Assembly (NCBI GenBank): GCA_910589415.1 | Contig: OU342630.1 | Span: 78,860,186-78,924,185, forward strand | Direction: 5' to 3' | DNA: 64,000 bases | Origin: Malachius bipustulatus | Taxonomy: Eukaryota; Arthropoda; Insecta; Coleoptera; Melyridae | Part shown: in pieces, positions 1 through 49,374 of the stretch | Layout: each line of letters starts with the position of its first letter | Position numbering within the stretch: position 1 is the first letter of the stretch | Made by a program: the position numbers and the translations under genes | Notes under the pieces: generated by a model | What the model was told of the DNA's origin: nothing | The model's input: the letters and a program-made list of their open reading frames with translations, nothing else | The model's database searches: none

Positions 1-51
1 TCAGAAAATAAGAAACATCCTTGCGAATATTATTTATAAGTGCATACTCAC

Positions 52-38132
<38,081 letters not shown>

Positions 38133-38170
38133 CTAAGTTGCCATTAGAGCTGTCTGTAAAGCATCGAGAC
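38133..38170 (-). other. gek: gek 5' UTR part of exon 1
   Basis: On the minus strand a CCATTAAACAG acceptor lies just upstream. The leader then contains two tiny ORFs, ATG-to-TAA (7 codons) and ATG-to-TAG (4 codons), before the main ATG. A non-coding first exon and the promoter should lie further right, somewhere in 38-49 kb, and were not identified. Confidence 0.5.
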
Positions 38171-40577
38171 CTGTTTAATGGAAAAATTATTTATTATTAG
38201 CATTATAATAATAATTATTATAAATGTTAATAAACAAAGTCTTCAATTAATAACAAACAAATTCAAGCATAAGTGGGTTTTAATCCGAAGAGAAGCGTTC
38301 TTTTTTCTGTTTAAAAAATTTCATTTCAAGAGCGGTGCCTTTTTATAATGTTTGTCCTACTAAGCCACAACAAAATAGTAAAATTGGAAAACACTTTAAA
38401 AGTAATAAATATCCTAATATGGTCCATAATTACAAATTACAAGTGTTTCTCAAAGCAGCTTTGAAAGTGCAAACTGCAAATGTATAAGAAAAGATTGTCA
38501 ATAATAATACACTTGTCAAAACCTGTAATAATTAGTGTAATTAATTTTGTTGAAAAAAATGGATGAAAAAGCATGTTGTGTGTTCTTACACAGTTTAGCA
38601 GCAGGAAGAGTACTATTGTTGGGGTATGAATGAAGATGGTTGTCTGAAAAATGATCACTGCAAATTTAGTTTCGACTTCTAATTAACTATAATAGTTTGA
38701 CAATCAAAACTTCAAGCCAGGAAATATGCCACAGCCGGTTGTAATTTTCCATTATAAGCACCCAAACAAGTTTGTGTTCCTGAAAATGAGCTTTTGCAAA
38801 AGATACTGCATAAACAGCTTTAGTTGCAGCTTGAATTCTGCAGATTTCGGATAGGAATTTTTTTAAAAAGAGACTTGATGTGCCCCGAAGAAAAGATATT
38901 GTTGTGAAACTGTTTTTATTCATAACAAATAACCTACAATAACTTATAAACAAAAATTATTATTTTCAGTCTTTATTCATTAGCTCTTTTTAACCACTAC
39001 TGTCAAATCCTTCAATCTGTCTATTCTACTTGTCAACAAATCATTCAATTCTTCAAAAAACTAAAACTCTTCTCTTTCCCTCCCGCACAATCGCTTCTTG
39101 TCACTTCTCCACCTAACTGTCTCTGATCACAGTCACATTCCAAACTACTCTCCATCATCCACTTACTAGCCTTCTTATTATTAATTAGCTTTCCTTCTGA
39201 TCTTACATCCGCAACATTCAAGACTAACTTGATTGTTCACTAGTTTTCTGATAGAACTCTCCAAATGGTCTTCTTCTAATAGCTTCCGAACTCTGACTAT
39301 GTGATGTGACGATTCGTCTCTTGTATAAATGTCATGACAGGTGACTTTTATAGGTGACATTCCTGAATGTCAAATAGTTCTGTCGCTATTAAGAGCCTCA
39401 GCTCATTATAGAACCAGTGCTATGATTTTGGACAACTCGAATTCACACGCATGGAAGAAGAAGATTCTATAGTTATTCTGGATTCTGGGGATGATCAACT
39501 AGCATAATATCATGAATGTTAACTGTCTAGAGTAGCTGTAGATTTTCTGTTTCGAAATTCACAAAGAAAAAACAAATTCATTCAGTTCTAAATAACTCCT
39601 AACTCTAATAGCTCACTTCTAAATAACAGTGCTAATTGCTATTACTGCTATCTCCTACCTCGTAAGAATATAATCATGTTTTCTTAAAATCTCTATTGTA
39701 AGAAAATAAATTCCAATATTACAGTAGAAGTGGAGTTCCCAACTTAACCTCTTCATACCTCAGTCAATTTAAAGGGCGCATTTTATTGCGACTCCTTGAT
39801 GGGCCCTTAATAAAGTACCTACTGAAGAGTTTATTCGCGACTTACAGGACACCTGTATACATTACAAATTAATAAATTAATAACGCATGGAATAATTTAA
39901 TCGAGATCGAATGAAGTGAGAAACTGATAGAATTCAAATCGAATATTAATAAATAAGGTCAGTTTAATTATGACAGGAATTTGTTGAATAAACCCATTAA
40001 ACCCCATTAAACCCATCAAAATTCAAACTGAATTGATCAAATGAATAATGCAATAAGTTATTATTGATAAATAATCTATAAACAGTATGGACGGACACAC
40101 ATGTTTCAATTAAATAAAAACTTTATTGCTTTATTAAATGAACAAAAACCAACAGAATTTAAATCTCTACTTAACTTGGCTTGGACTAAATCCATAAACC
40201 TTTTTTTTTATATTTATTATTTACATACTGTATGTATATTTATATAATATACTTTGAGCCCACATTTTACATTTTGTTTCTCTGATTGCCTACTAGTCAT
40301 TGAAATTACAAGTCACTACAACCACTGACCACTAGTTAAGATTAAATATCAATTCCAACTTTCATATGGTATGTGTAGTGTGTGCCTGACTGATGTGACA
40401 TGCTGATGAGTCCATAATAAAGATGAAATGCTACCAGCTACGTCCATGTCTTCAGTTTCACCTTACATGCTGTGCAAAAGTTTTCTCACTCTTTCCGCAC
40501 CGAACCTATAGTGGCAAGTTGAATTAGAACCTAAATCCCAAGAAATCTCAAATATATTCCTTTTTTTTATAAGTATA
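38171..40577. other. Region upstream of gek; includes a dispersed repeat
   Basis: No gene seen. 39096-39400 resembles 52195-52470 in the same orientation (TCACTTCTCCA, CACATTCCAA, GAGCCTCAG landmarks). The gek promoter could be here or further right. Confidence 0.55.
39096..39400 (+). repeat. Dispersed repeat, copy 1
   Basis: Shares ordered landmarks with 52195-52470: TCACTTCTCCA, CTGTCTYTGATCAC, CACATTCCAA, TTTCYTTCTGATCTTAC, GAGCCTCAGYTCAT. Probably fragments of one retrotransposon or its LTR; no coding part visible. Confidence 0.6.
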
Positions 40578-41276
40578 CAGAGTACCCAGAAATAGCAGAT
40601 TACAAGAACAGGGTCATTCTACATAAAAAAATAAGACTTTTTTCCTGTAACTGTTTTAAGATGCCAAAAAAAGATGATTTTTTTTTCAGTTTCTTGAAGA
40701 TATCTCAGGAACCGTTTGAGATAGGTACAGGACTCAGTTTTTGTACATGTAATATGATTGATATTAGCTACCTTTTTAATACTAATTCTTTTTTTTTCAT
40801 GTGCCATTGGTGCAGGTTTTTGGATTGAACGAAGTTTTTTGGCCCTTCATTTTCCGACACGTTTTGAAACATCCAAAACGAGTTTCTCATCATATGGACA
40901 TTTTTCTTGGAAACAGTTAACTTTAGAGTTGTTATCTCTTTGGTGTAGAAAACATGGGCGGTTCTAAAGGGTTTCTTAAAATCACATTTATCCCAGTGGC
41001 ATAGAAGTTAGGGGGTTGAAAGTCTCTAAGTACCCAAAATCTACCCCACTGAATTTTTTTAATTAGCACAAAGCGTGTATATGAGCTGAGCATTGAATCT
41101 CATATGGATCTCATGATCTCAAGAGATTGGCAAAAAAACGAAAAAAAAAATTTTGCACCATGTATCTTGAAATCGTCTAAGATTCATACGTCTAAGCATT
41201 CATAGGTAAGAAGTCTTATTTTGTACGTGGATCACCTTCTTTTCTAAGTACTTTCCTGCTATTTCCGGGCAGCCTC
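40578..41276. mobile_element. Decayed palindromic CAGRGTACCC-type element (F), 0.7 kb
   Basis: CAGAGTACCCAGAAATAGCA faces TGCTATTTCCGGGCAGCCTC. Inner words such as AAATAAGACTT / AAGTCTTATTT also pair. Arms are diverged. Confidence 0.65.
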
Positions 41277-41647
41277 TATAATGAGCCTCAACTCTTTGAA
41301 ATTTAAATCTTTAAAAAGCAATAAAATCAATAAATTTCTAGATGCGAAATGATTTATGGTATTTGTACCAACAAGGCACAATAATCACCAAATTGCACGC
41401 ATAAAACCCGACCCTTCCTCGATAAAGCCTTCAAAAAAAGACCCTCAATATCCTATATTATGACCTCTATAATTTACAAACTCAGAATATGAGTCCATAA
41501 ATTATCTTGGTAGTTTTGGAAACAAATCATTCATTAAAATTTCAAAAAAATTACCTTCAGAACGCTCAGCAGCGAAGCATACTGCTAGATATGTATAAAG
41601 TTATGAACATCCCCAATTATACATCTAATATCTAAGGTCCATGAAAT

Positions 41648-42300
41648 TAGCACAACCCTAATATCACAATCAACTGGAATCTTATTTATAATTTTGTACA
41701 ACTTTTGCGCAGAATTCGCAATTTTTGTGCACTTATACTTTTTTATTAACAGTTGAAGCCATGTTAGCACAGTTTTTGTTTGTTAATCACACGATTTCAA
41801 CGAAACTTGTGACATTTTCTTTGTTTTTTTGAGCAAAATTTGCAAAGTATGTGTACAACTTTTGAACAATTAGCATCAATAGTTCTTTTTATCAACAGTA
41901 TTGCAAGCTTGAAGTCAAGTGAGCACAAATTTTGTTTATTATGCGATTTCAACAAAACTGAGCACTTTTGTGTGTTTTTTGTGCAAGTTACCTGCACAAC
42001 TTTATAATCGCGTGATAAACTAAAATGCTGTGACAACTTGACTTATAGGTTGCACAATTATTAGTTTTAAAAACACCATTGACGCAAATTGTTCAAAAGT
42101 TGTGCACATAATTTGCACAAAAAACGCACAACACAAAATTATTGCATGAGTTACATTTTAATTGGCGAGATAAAAAAAGTTGTGCTCGTTTGACTTCAAC
42201 TATTCAAGAAAATTAAAAATTAAAGTTCATACAAATAGCGAATTCCACAATATTATTGATAAGGTATCAATTGAATGTGCCATTATTAGGGTTGTGCTAA
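41648..42300. mobile_element. 0.65-kb element with TTAGCACAACCCTAAT inverted ends
   Basis: The terminal 16-mer is exactly inverted at the right end (ATTAGGGTTGTGCTAA). The interior is dense in TTGTGCA/TGCACAA-type words that pair across the element. No clear target duplication. Confidence 0.7.
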
Positions 42301-42391
42301 CTTATGAATACATATACGCATCTATGACTCTTAAAGTACTTTAATAATATAAGTTAACTTCAACTTTCAATTTTGATCCTTGAGTATAATA

Positions 42392-43648
42392 CAGGGAGTA
42401 TCCTGAAAGTAAACGGTCATACGTCAATCACTGATAGGGAATGTCATTCTAAGACGAAAAGTTCCTATGCACGGGTCCTAATTCGGGCCAAGAAATGACT
42501 CATTAACAAGGAAAATGACAATGTATTGAACTATGTGACAATTGAACTACAAAAATTGGTCAAAATATCATTTATTGTCACTTTGACAGTAGCGATTAAA
42601 TGAGCAACTAAAGTAGCGAACTTATGCCAAAAGTCATAAACCCCTCACAGGTAATCCCACCCTCTGGTTCAGCCTGTCGTCGTCACACAATAGAAGAACT
42701 ATTTGCTTTTGTGTCATAAAATTTTGAAGAAAAGGCAAATCGCAATAAACATGTTTATGAAGAACAAGGAGAGGAATATATTTAGGCTTTTTAGCAAACC
42801 AGTAACATGGCATATCCTACATTATAATAGGGGTAAACCAGAAATCCCAAACATTTTTTATAGCCAGGTGCACTAAATATTAAGTGTTTTTATAGCAAAA
42901 TGCACATTTGTAGTAGGCATAGTTCGGACCGGACCACTGTACTACTTTATGCGGAAAGCGGAAACTGATGATGACATTTATGGCTTTTGCACAAGTTTCG
43001 CTGAAACACACTTTAGTAACTAAGCAATTGTTTGGCAGGATGCGTCCAGAAACGACTTGTTAACTAAGTAGATGTTTGCCGGGATAAATAAAAAAATTAT
43101 AGTTGTTTTAACATCAACAATAATTGCTTAGTTACTAGTCGCTCATTTAATTGCTACTGTCAAAGTGACAATAAGTTACCTTTCGAGCAATTTTTGTAGT
43201 TAAATGTTTTTGTTTTCATTTTGATTTAAATTTATGTTCAACAAACATTATTAAGTCATTTTTCTAGTTAAGGAGTTGTTTCCGGGGTTATCCTGTTGTT
43301 TAGTCTTCCAAAACACCCCTCACATGCCCATTCCACTTTTTCCACTCGCGTCGCTCACAGGGTTGCTGCATTAAATCAAGTCTTTGGTCAGGGTAGGTTT
43401 ATTTTTCCTTTAAATGTCCCTAAAATTAAAAAAAAACCTACCCTGACCAAAGACCTGATTTAATGCAGCAACACTGTGACTGCTGTGAGCGACGCGAGTG
43501 GAAAAAGTGGAATGGGCATGTGAGGGGTGTTTTGGAAGACTAAACAACAGGATAACCGTTTCCGGACCCATGTGCATGGAAACTTTTCTTAGAATGACAT
43601 TACCTCCTATCAGTGATTGACGCATGGCCGTTTACTTTTGGGACACTG
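42392..43648. mobile_element. Palindromic CAGGG-type element (D), with a nested palindromic element
   Basis: CAGGGAGTATCCTGAAAGTAA faces TTACTTTTGGGACACTG, with TA on both sides. Further inward CACTTTGACAGTAGCGATTAA faces TTAATTGCTACTGTCAAAGTG. The right arm is interrupted at 43286-43557. Confidence 0.82.
43286..43557. mobile_element. 272-bp near-perfect palindromic element with 8-bp target duplication
   Basis: GGTTATCCTGTTGTTTAGTC is exactly inverted at the other end (GACTAAACAACAGGATAACC). Arms of about 130 bp pair up to a short loop near 43410. Flanks carry GTTTCCGG twice (43278-43285, 43558-43565). An 8-bp duplication fits hAT, P or Merlin-type elements; the GG...CC ends do not decide. 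Confidence 0.88.
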
Positions 43649-43650
43649 TA

Positions 43651-46641
43651 TTTGCAAATGTTAGGATATTGCGTGACCTTGAAAATAAGCTATTTGGTTC
43701 TATCCAATCTTTCAATGTACAATATTTTAATTGTTATTCCAACTTACCGGTACCGTACAATAATTTTTCAACTGCCTGTACAACATTGTTACAACCACAT
43801 CTCATCTAGCAAGGCTGATTTGGCAATTTACAAAAATAATAGTAAGGGTTCAATCATTGATTTGTCAAAGTTGACCATGATCAAACATTTCTCGACTTCT
43901 CATTATTTTGAAACATGGAATATTATAAATATGCAGGTACCAAATTAAATTATAATTTATTCCCATAGAATAATAACCTCCAATAAAATAAATTTTTACT
44001 TGGACTTGGATGGACAGAATGCAGCAATGTTTGCTTAAATTCGCAGTAATGAGCCCTGTGTTAATTTCTTAACCCCCTTATTACAGTAATTAAGTTTAAT
44101 TAATGTATTTAGTTCACCCCTTTTTTAAATGGGTACACCCACACTATCAACTCCAGCTGCATTATTACTAAATCAGGACTGCAGAAGCCAGAAAGTTCTC
44201 CTTATTAAAATTTAATTAATACTGGCAAAATTATAGGTATCAATAAAGGAAAAGTGGTGATAAATGATAAGTTAATAAGACTTTAATAACGATTAACGAC
44301 ACAGAAGAAGGCAGAAATGTCAATGCAGAAAATTATGCAGCACTGGCACTGAACGAACTGTGAATTTGTCATCATCACACGCACTATTATTCAAAATGCA
44401 GGCAAAAATAAACATAATCCACAATAATACGTCCTGTTCCTATTTGTTGGACCAGTATCAATAATCCAAAACAAGTAAGAGGTGATCGACTAACCAAGAA
44501 ATTGCTATTACCATTCATTCCTCATGTTTTTGTGAACAAATTCACAGGATCACAGGAAATAATATCGCGTGAATGGAATGGAATCTAGGATACACTTTCA
44601 AAGTGACGAACTGACGAAGTTTAACCTATATATAAACACACACCACAGAACACCTCGAAAACTGGCCGCAGTTGAACAAACACATACGAATTTAAATAGC
44701 CATCTAACACTATCTAATCAGAAAATGTAATAATCACCTTCAAAACTATTCACCATCAGTATTTTTATTAGATTAATGATTTCAAAGGCATCTTCTCTAT
44801 ATAGGTCTAACAAAAACTTTCGGTAGCCATTTTTACAGTACACCTCCCCCACCGCGAAATTTGGTAACGCTATTGCCAGATTTTTACAGGTACCTAACAG
44901 TGTAACAGGAACTAACAGCAATAATAACAAAATAATATCATACAACGTTTTTCTTAGAATTTTTATTGATCAGTCCCAAGAAAAAAGTATTTTAATATTA
45001 ATAATAATAAGTGAGTAATAAACGAAAGATTTATAAAAATGCGGCTGCACACAAAATATTTATGAAGAATCTAAAAATGCTAAAAAAAATAGTTTTTCAG
45101 AAATCAAATAAACAAAAATGCAAATTTGAATACATAAATTAAATTATATGAATCACGGTATCGACACAATGTATCGACAAGGATCATCATAATTATATAT
45201 TAATTAATATTAAATACTGAAAAATTAAATGTGGTGATATTTTCATTCCTCCTAATCTGAATAATCTGATCTGACAACAGTGTTCACGTCATTGCTAGTG
45301 CTAAATCGGACAGAATGAAAAATATCTAAAGACTGTTGACTGACATTTGGTTTTGACGATTGATAAAGGGCACGGCTTAAAAATAGATATCTGTAATAAG
45401 AACTGAACTTCAAAAATTATAATTATAAAATTAATTTAATTATTTGCTTATGCATAAGTACAGGAGCTTTAAAATCATGAAGTTGTTAATAAAAAATCTT
45501 CTAAGTTCTAAGTTCTTCTCAAAATGACTTGAGCGTATGTATAATGACGTTATGCGGTTGGATTTTGACTCAAAACATTAATCGCGGCGAGGCTGTTTAT
45601 TATAAAATGAATATCAAATTTGAATGCTTTTTTCCTTCTTGTTAATAATCTCTGAGTTTTGCATGAAGAAAATCATTCACTCATCCATGCTTAATCTCTA
45701 AAAACGGACAATACGTTGTTTCTAGAGCGCCGATAACTTCGCATGCGCCTTAGGGTTTTTTGAACTTGACAAATTCCGCTGTTGGCTATAATGGCTCATG
45801 GTCATGGCATTCTTTTTGTATCGTGTGATCCACAAAATTTTTCATCAACTATTGCCTTGAATAAAATGAAGCATGTCTGCCAGATAAAAAAACACAAACA
45901 ATCGGTAGGTGTGTAAGTGAACTACTCCAATCAATGATCTACAAATCATAGAACAATAAACAAAAACATGACTTAATTGTATAATGAACTTTGTTAGAGT
46001 AAAGAAACTATAACCTGGAACAGTAACGATGTCTGCTGAGTACGTGTGGTGCTGAGTATCTTACTAATTGCAGTTTGCATTCGTTGTATTTCAAGGAGAG
46101 GATGAACAGCTCGAGCCCTTTATTCAATGCTCGAGCCGTTGTAGGGTATCTGCATTACCGACACTGACTCTTACTAGCCTTAGTGTCGGTAATACAGGTA
46201 CCCTAAATCGTTGTTATCTCAGAAACTCAGAATATTCTGTCTTTCTGAATGAGGATAAAACAATAAACAATATATGAAGAATGGTGGTCAAAAATGTCAT
46301 GAATCATAAAAAAGTGACAATTAAGGTAGGTGTTTAGTAACATACCAGTAATTTAAATGATTGTTTTTCGCAATATCTTTATAATATTTTAATGAAACTG
46401 ACAGGAATTGAAATTAAATATGACACATGAGAATTTGAACTACAAAAGTTTATTTCAGAATTATTTTAGTAAAATGAGATCAGACGACATGACTGCAATA
46501 GCCATCTCTCTCTTCCAAGGCACCAGTTAATGAAAAATTTTGTGGATCATCCGATGATATAGCATGATTATCGGCTTATAAACTATAGCAACTTCCAGTA
46601 ATAGCCACATCGAAAAACGGACAAACTGTATAAGTTGTATA
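43651..46641. other. Intergenic, no gene seen
   Basis: AT-rich with short, unsupported frames. A 5' exon of gek could be here, but I cannot point to one. Confidence 0.6.
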
Positions 46642-47514
46642 CAGGGTGTCCCAGCTTATTCGAAGCGGTCTCTGTAGGCCAAACGGTGGACATTTTCAAA
46701 AAACTTTTTGAAAATTCAAGTACAGAATCACAATGGCCATAATTTAAAATTATTTTGGAGTATACAGAGTGTCCCATATGACAGTGGCATATCAAAGTTA
46801 TGTTTTTTTAAATGGAATGCTCCTATGTTATTGCATTTTTAGATTGAGAAGTGGAAATAAGATTGGCCTTTACAGTTGGTATTTAAATTCAGAAGTTTTT
46901 GAGTTATAAACAAGTGAAAATCGTCATTTTCCAAGTTCAAGGCCCTGTACAACGAAAACGGTTCAAGATAGAGAAAAACGGCTTACATGTCCCTATTTTA
47001 ACTTTTTATATGTACTATGCTATGGTATAGAAACATTTGTACTTTCTTTGATTTTTTTATTTGGCTGTATTTTTTTTTTTTTACCCTTTTTTTTATCACC
47101 CTGTATAAACATTTTATCTACATCATAGGATAGTACATGAAAAGTTAAAATAGGGACATGTAAGCCGTTTTTCGCTATCTTGAACCGTTTTCGTTGTACA
47201 GGGCCTTGAACTTCAAAAATGACGATTTTCACTTGTTTATAACTCAAAAACTTCTGAATTTAAACATCAACTGTAAAAGCCAATCTTATTTCCTCTTCTC
47301 AGACAATCTAAAAATGCAATAACATAGGAGCATTCCATTTAAAAAAACATAACTTTGATATATGCCACTGTCATATATGGGACACACTCTGTATACTCCA
47401 AAATAATTTTAAATTATGGCCATTGTGATCCTGTACTTGAATTTGCAAAAAGTTTTTCGAAAAAGTCCATCGTTTGGCCTACAGAGACCGCTTCGAATAA
47501 GCTGGGACACCCTG
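46642..47514. mobile_element. Palindromic CAGGGTGTCC-type element (E, outer)
   Basis: CAGGGTGTCCCAGCTTATTC is inverted exactly at the right end, TA on both sides. Outer arms are 46642-46762 and 47394-47514 and are almost identical. They meet at a TA that received the inner element. Confidence 0.9.
46765..47391. mobile_element. Second palindromic element nested at the centre of element E
   Basis: CAGAGTGTCCCATATGACAG faces CTGTCATATATGGGACACACTCTG, TA on both sides. Arms pair to about 46990 and from about 47120. At the centre another CACCCTGTATA word (about 47097) hints at a third layer. Confidence 0.85.
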
Positions 47515-47516
47515 TA

Positions 47517-49127
47517 TAAAAACAGCAGTAACTTCCTGTATAACGGGAAACACCAAGCTTTTGAAAATATTTTCATTGAGATCCTTATTATACCCTACAC
47601 GGTGAGTTTTCTTTTCAATGTTTAGTACTTATGGATATCGTAAACTAACTGATGCAGTCAGAGAAACTAAATTTGCGAAATTTGATGTACCTATATGTCA
47701 TGCAAATATCTAGGCACCCATGACCCATGAAGATTTAAAAAGAAACAAAAGTTGATTCAAATATAGCTCGCATAAAATTGCACTATACTTTACCCATTTA
47801 ATCGTTCCTTTAACTGCGGTGGTTTAGGTGGTTTACGGAGATTCCTGTAGTAGGTATTATATGTATAATTAATAAGCATTGAAAAAAACTCACCCTTTTA
47901 ATTTTTAATACCCTTTTACCCATTTTATTTTACCCTTTTAAAAGTATTTAAACCTAGGTACCTATTCGATTCCTAAATAAATGAAATTCCAACGAAAATC
48001 CTCAACTCAATCTTAATTTTTGTTGAAGTTATTGGCGGGTGTGGAGTTTACTCATACACAACTCTTCTGTTTTTAAAGTCGAGTCACTCCCTTTTTAGTC
48101 CCCTCTGCTGCCCTGCTGCTTGTACCCAAACTTATTTTCGAGTGAAAAGAGCAAAAAGGGCAGTGTGCAATGAAACCCGAACGCGCCTTAATACGGCCTC
48201 AATTTTTCCCATCTCATTCTAATGCATAGAACTAGGTATATATCTATCTCCAGTCCATTTAGGTATTTAATTATTTTCGATTAGCATCTTTAATAAATAT
48301 TTAACATCGAACAGTTACTAATTCTGTATTATAATTTATGATTTAACCGTCCCAATAATTTTAAACATTAATAGGTAATTTGATTTAAAATATCAAAAAA
48401 TGATAATTGAATGGTCAGTAACAAGTAAGTTAGAATAGTATCAAAGGCAGCAAGATGAATGAACGGGAGACGAGAGCTAAACAAGAAAGGTGTAATGAAT
48501 TAAAATGCCATCTCCCGTGTTACGCACTTCGTGTAAAACTTTGTTCGATGTAATTAAAATGGTCATGATAGCTGGAAGCTTGAAAATTTGCAGAAGCAGA
48601 AAAGACATTGAAATAGATCGAATTAAATAACTATAAAGCAATTTCAGAGCCCCGCGATTGATAAATAAATTATTTTATAATATGCTAATAAATTTGGCAA
48701 CGTTGCTGAAATTCTTAAAATTTGACAGATCTAATGGTCAAATCGGCTTCTTAAAGTTGAACATTGCAAGCAAATAATTTTTAATGTGCAACAATGAATT
48801 ATTTGCGGTTACTTTTGAGCTCTATTCTTCTAGTTATACTAATTCTGTTCCATATAAATTATTAAAATCCTTAAAATAATTATACGATGTTATTTATGCA
48901 GAACGCTAATTGACTAGCGCGTCTTTGATCTTCCTTCGACAGAGGCGATGTATTTATGTGTGTTATGTGTTATGTCTCGAAAGTTTTTTGTATTTAAAAA
49001 CAAATTACTGAAAATAACGCAGATAATGTTTATTTAAACGTTTAAATCGTATCGAATTCGACATTTTTCAAGTTTTCACTACGAAATATTCACGTTCTAC
49101 GGTTATAATCCTGCGAGAGAAAACAAA
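47517..49127. other. Intergenic region upstream of lines
   Basis: AT-rich. No promoter element was identified with confidence, although the lines promoter should be in its right part. Confidence 0.6.
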
Positions 49128-49173
49128 ATGGGAATGACTACCGAATTTAATTGTTACACACGGATACACAAAT
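49128..49173 (+). other. Candidate 5' UTR exon end of lines with an upstream ORF
   Basis: ATG at 49128 runs 15 codons to a good donor (AAAT|GTAAGT, intron from 49174). Spliced to the acceptor TATTGCAG ending at 49288, it closes after two more codons (Cys, Phe, stop). This makes a 17-codon upstream ORF. The intron of 115 bp is inferred from sites only. Confidence 0.5.
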
Positions 49174-49374
49174 GTAAGTTTTTATCTATAAAAGTGTCGC
49201 TTTTACTTTCTTCTCGAGCTATTTATCGCAGCGTTTGTTTAAAAATATAAGAGACACATCGTTTGAGAACAGTTCCTTTTTATTGCAGGCTTCTGAGAAA
49301 GAAAGTTCCTCAACAATCAACAACTGCTACTGCTGTTCACCTTTACATTCTGTCATCTCTGATTTATTTTTCTA

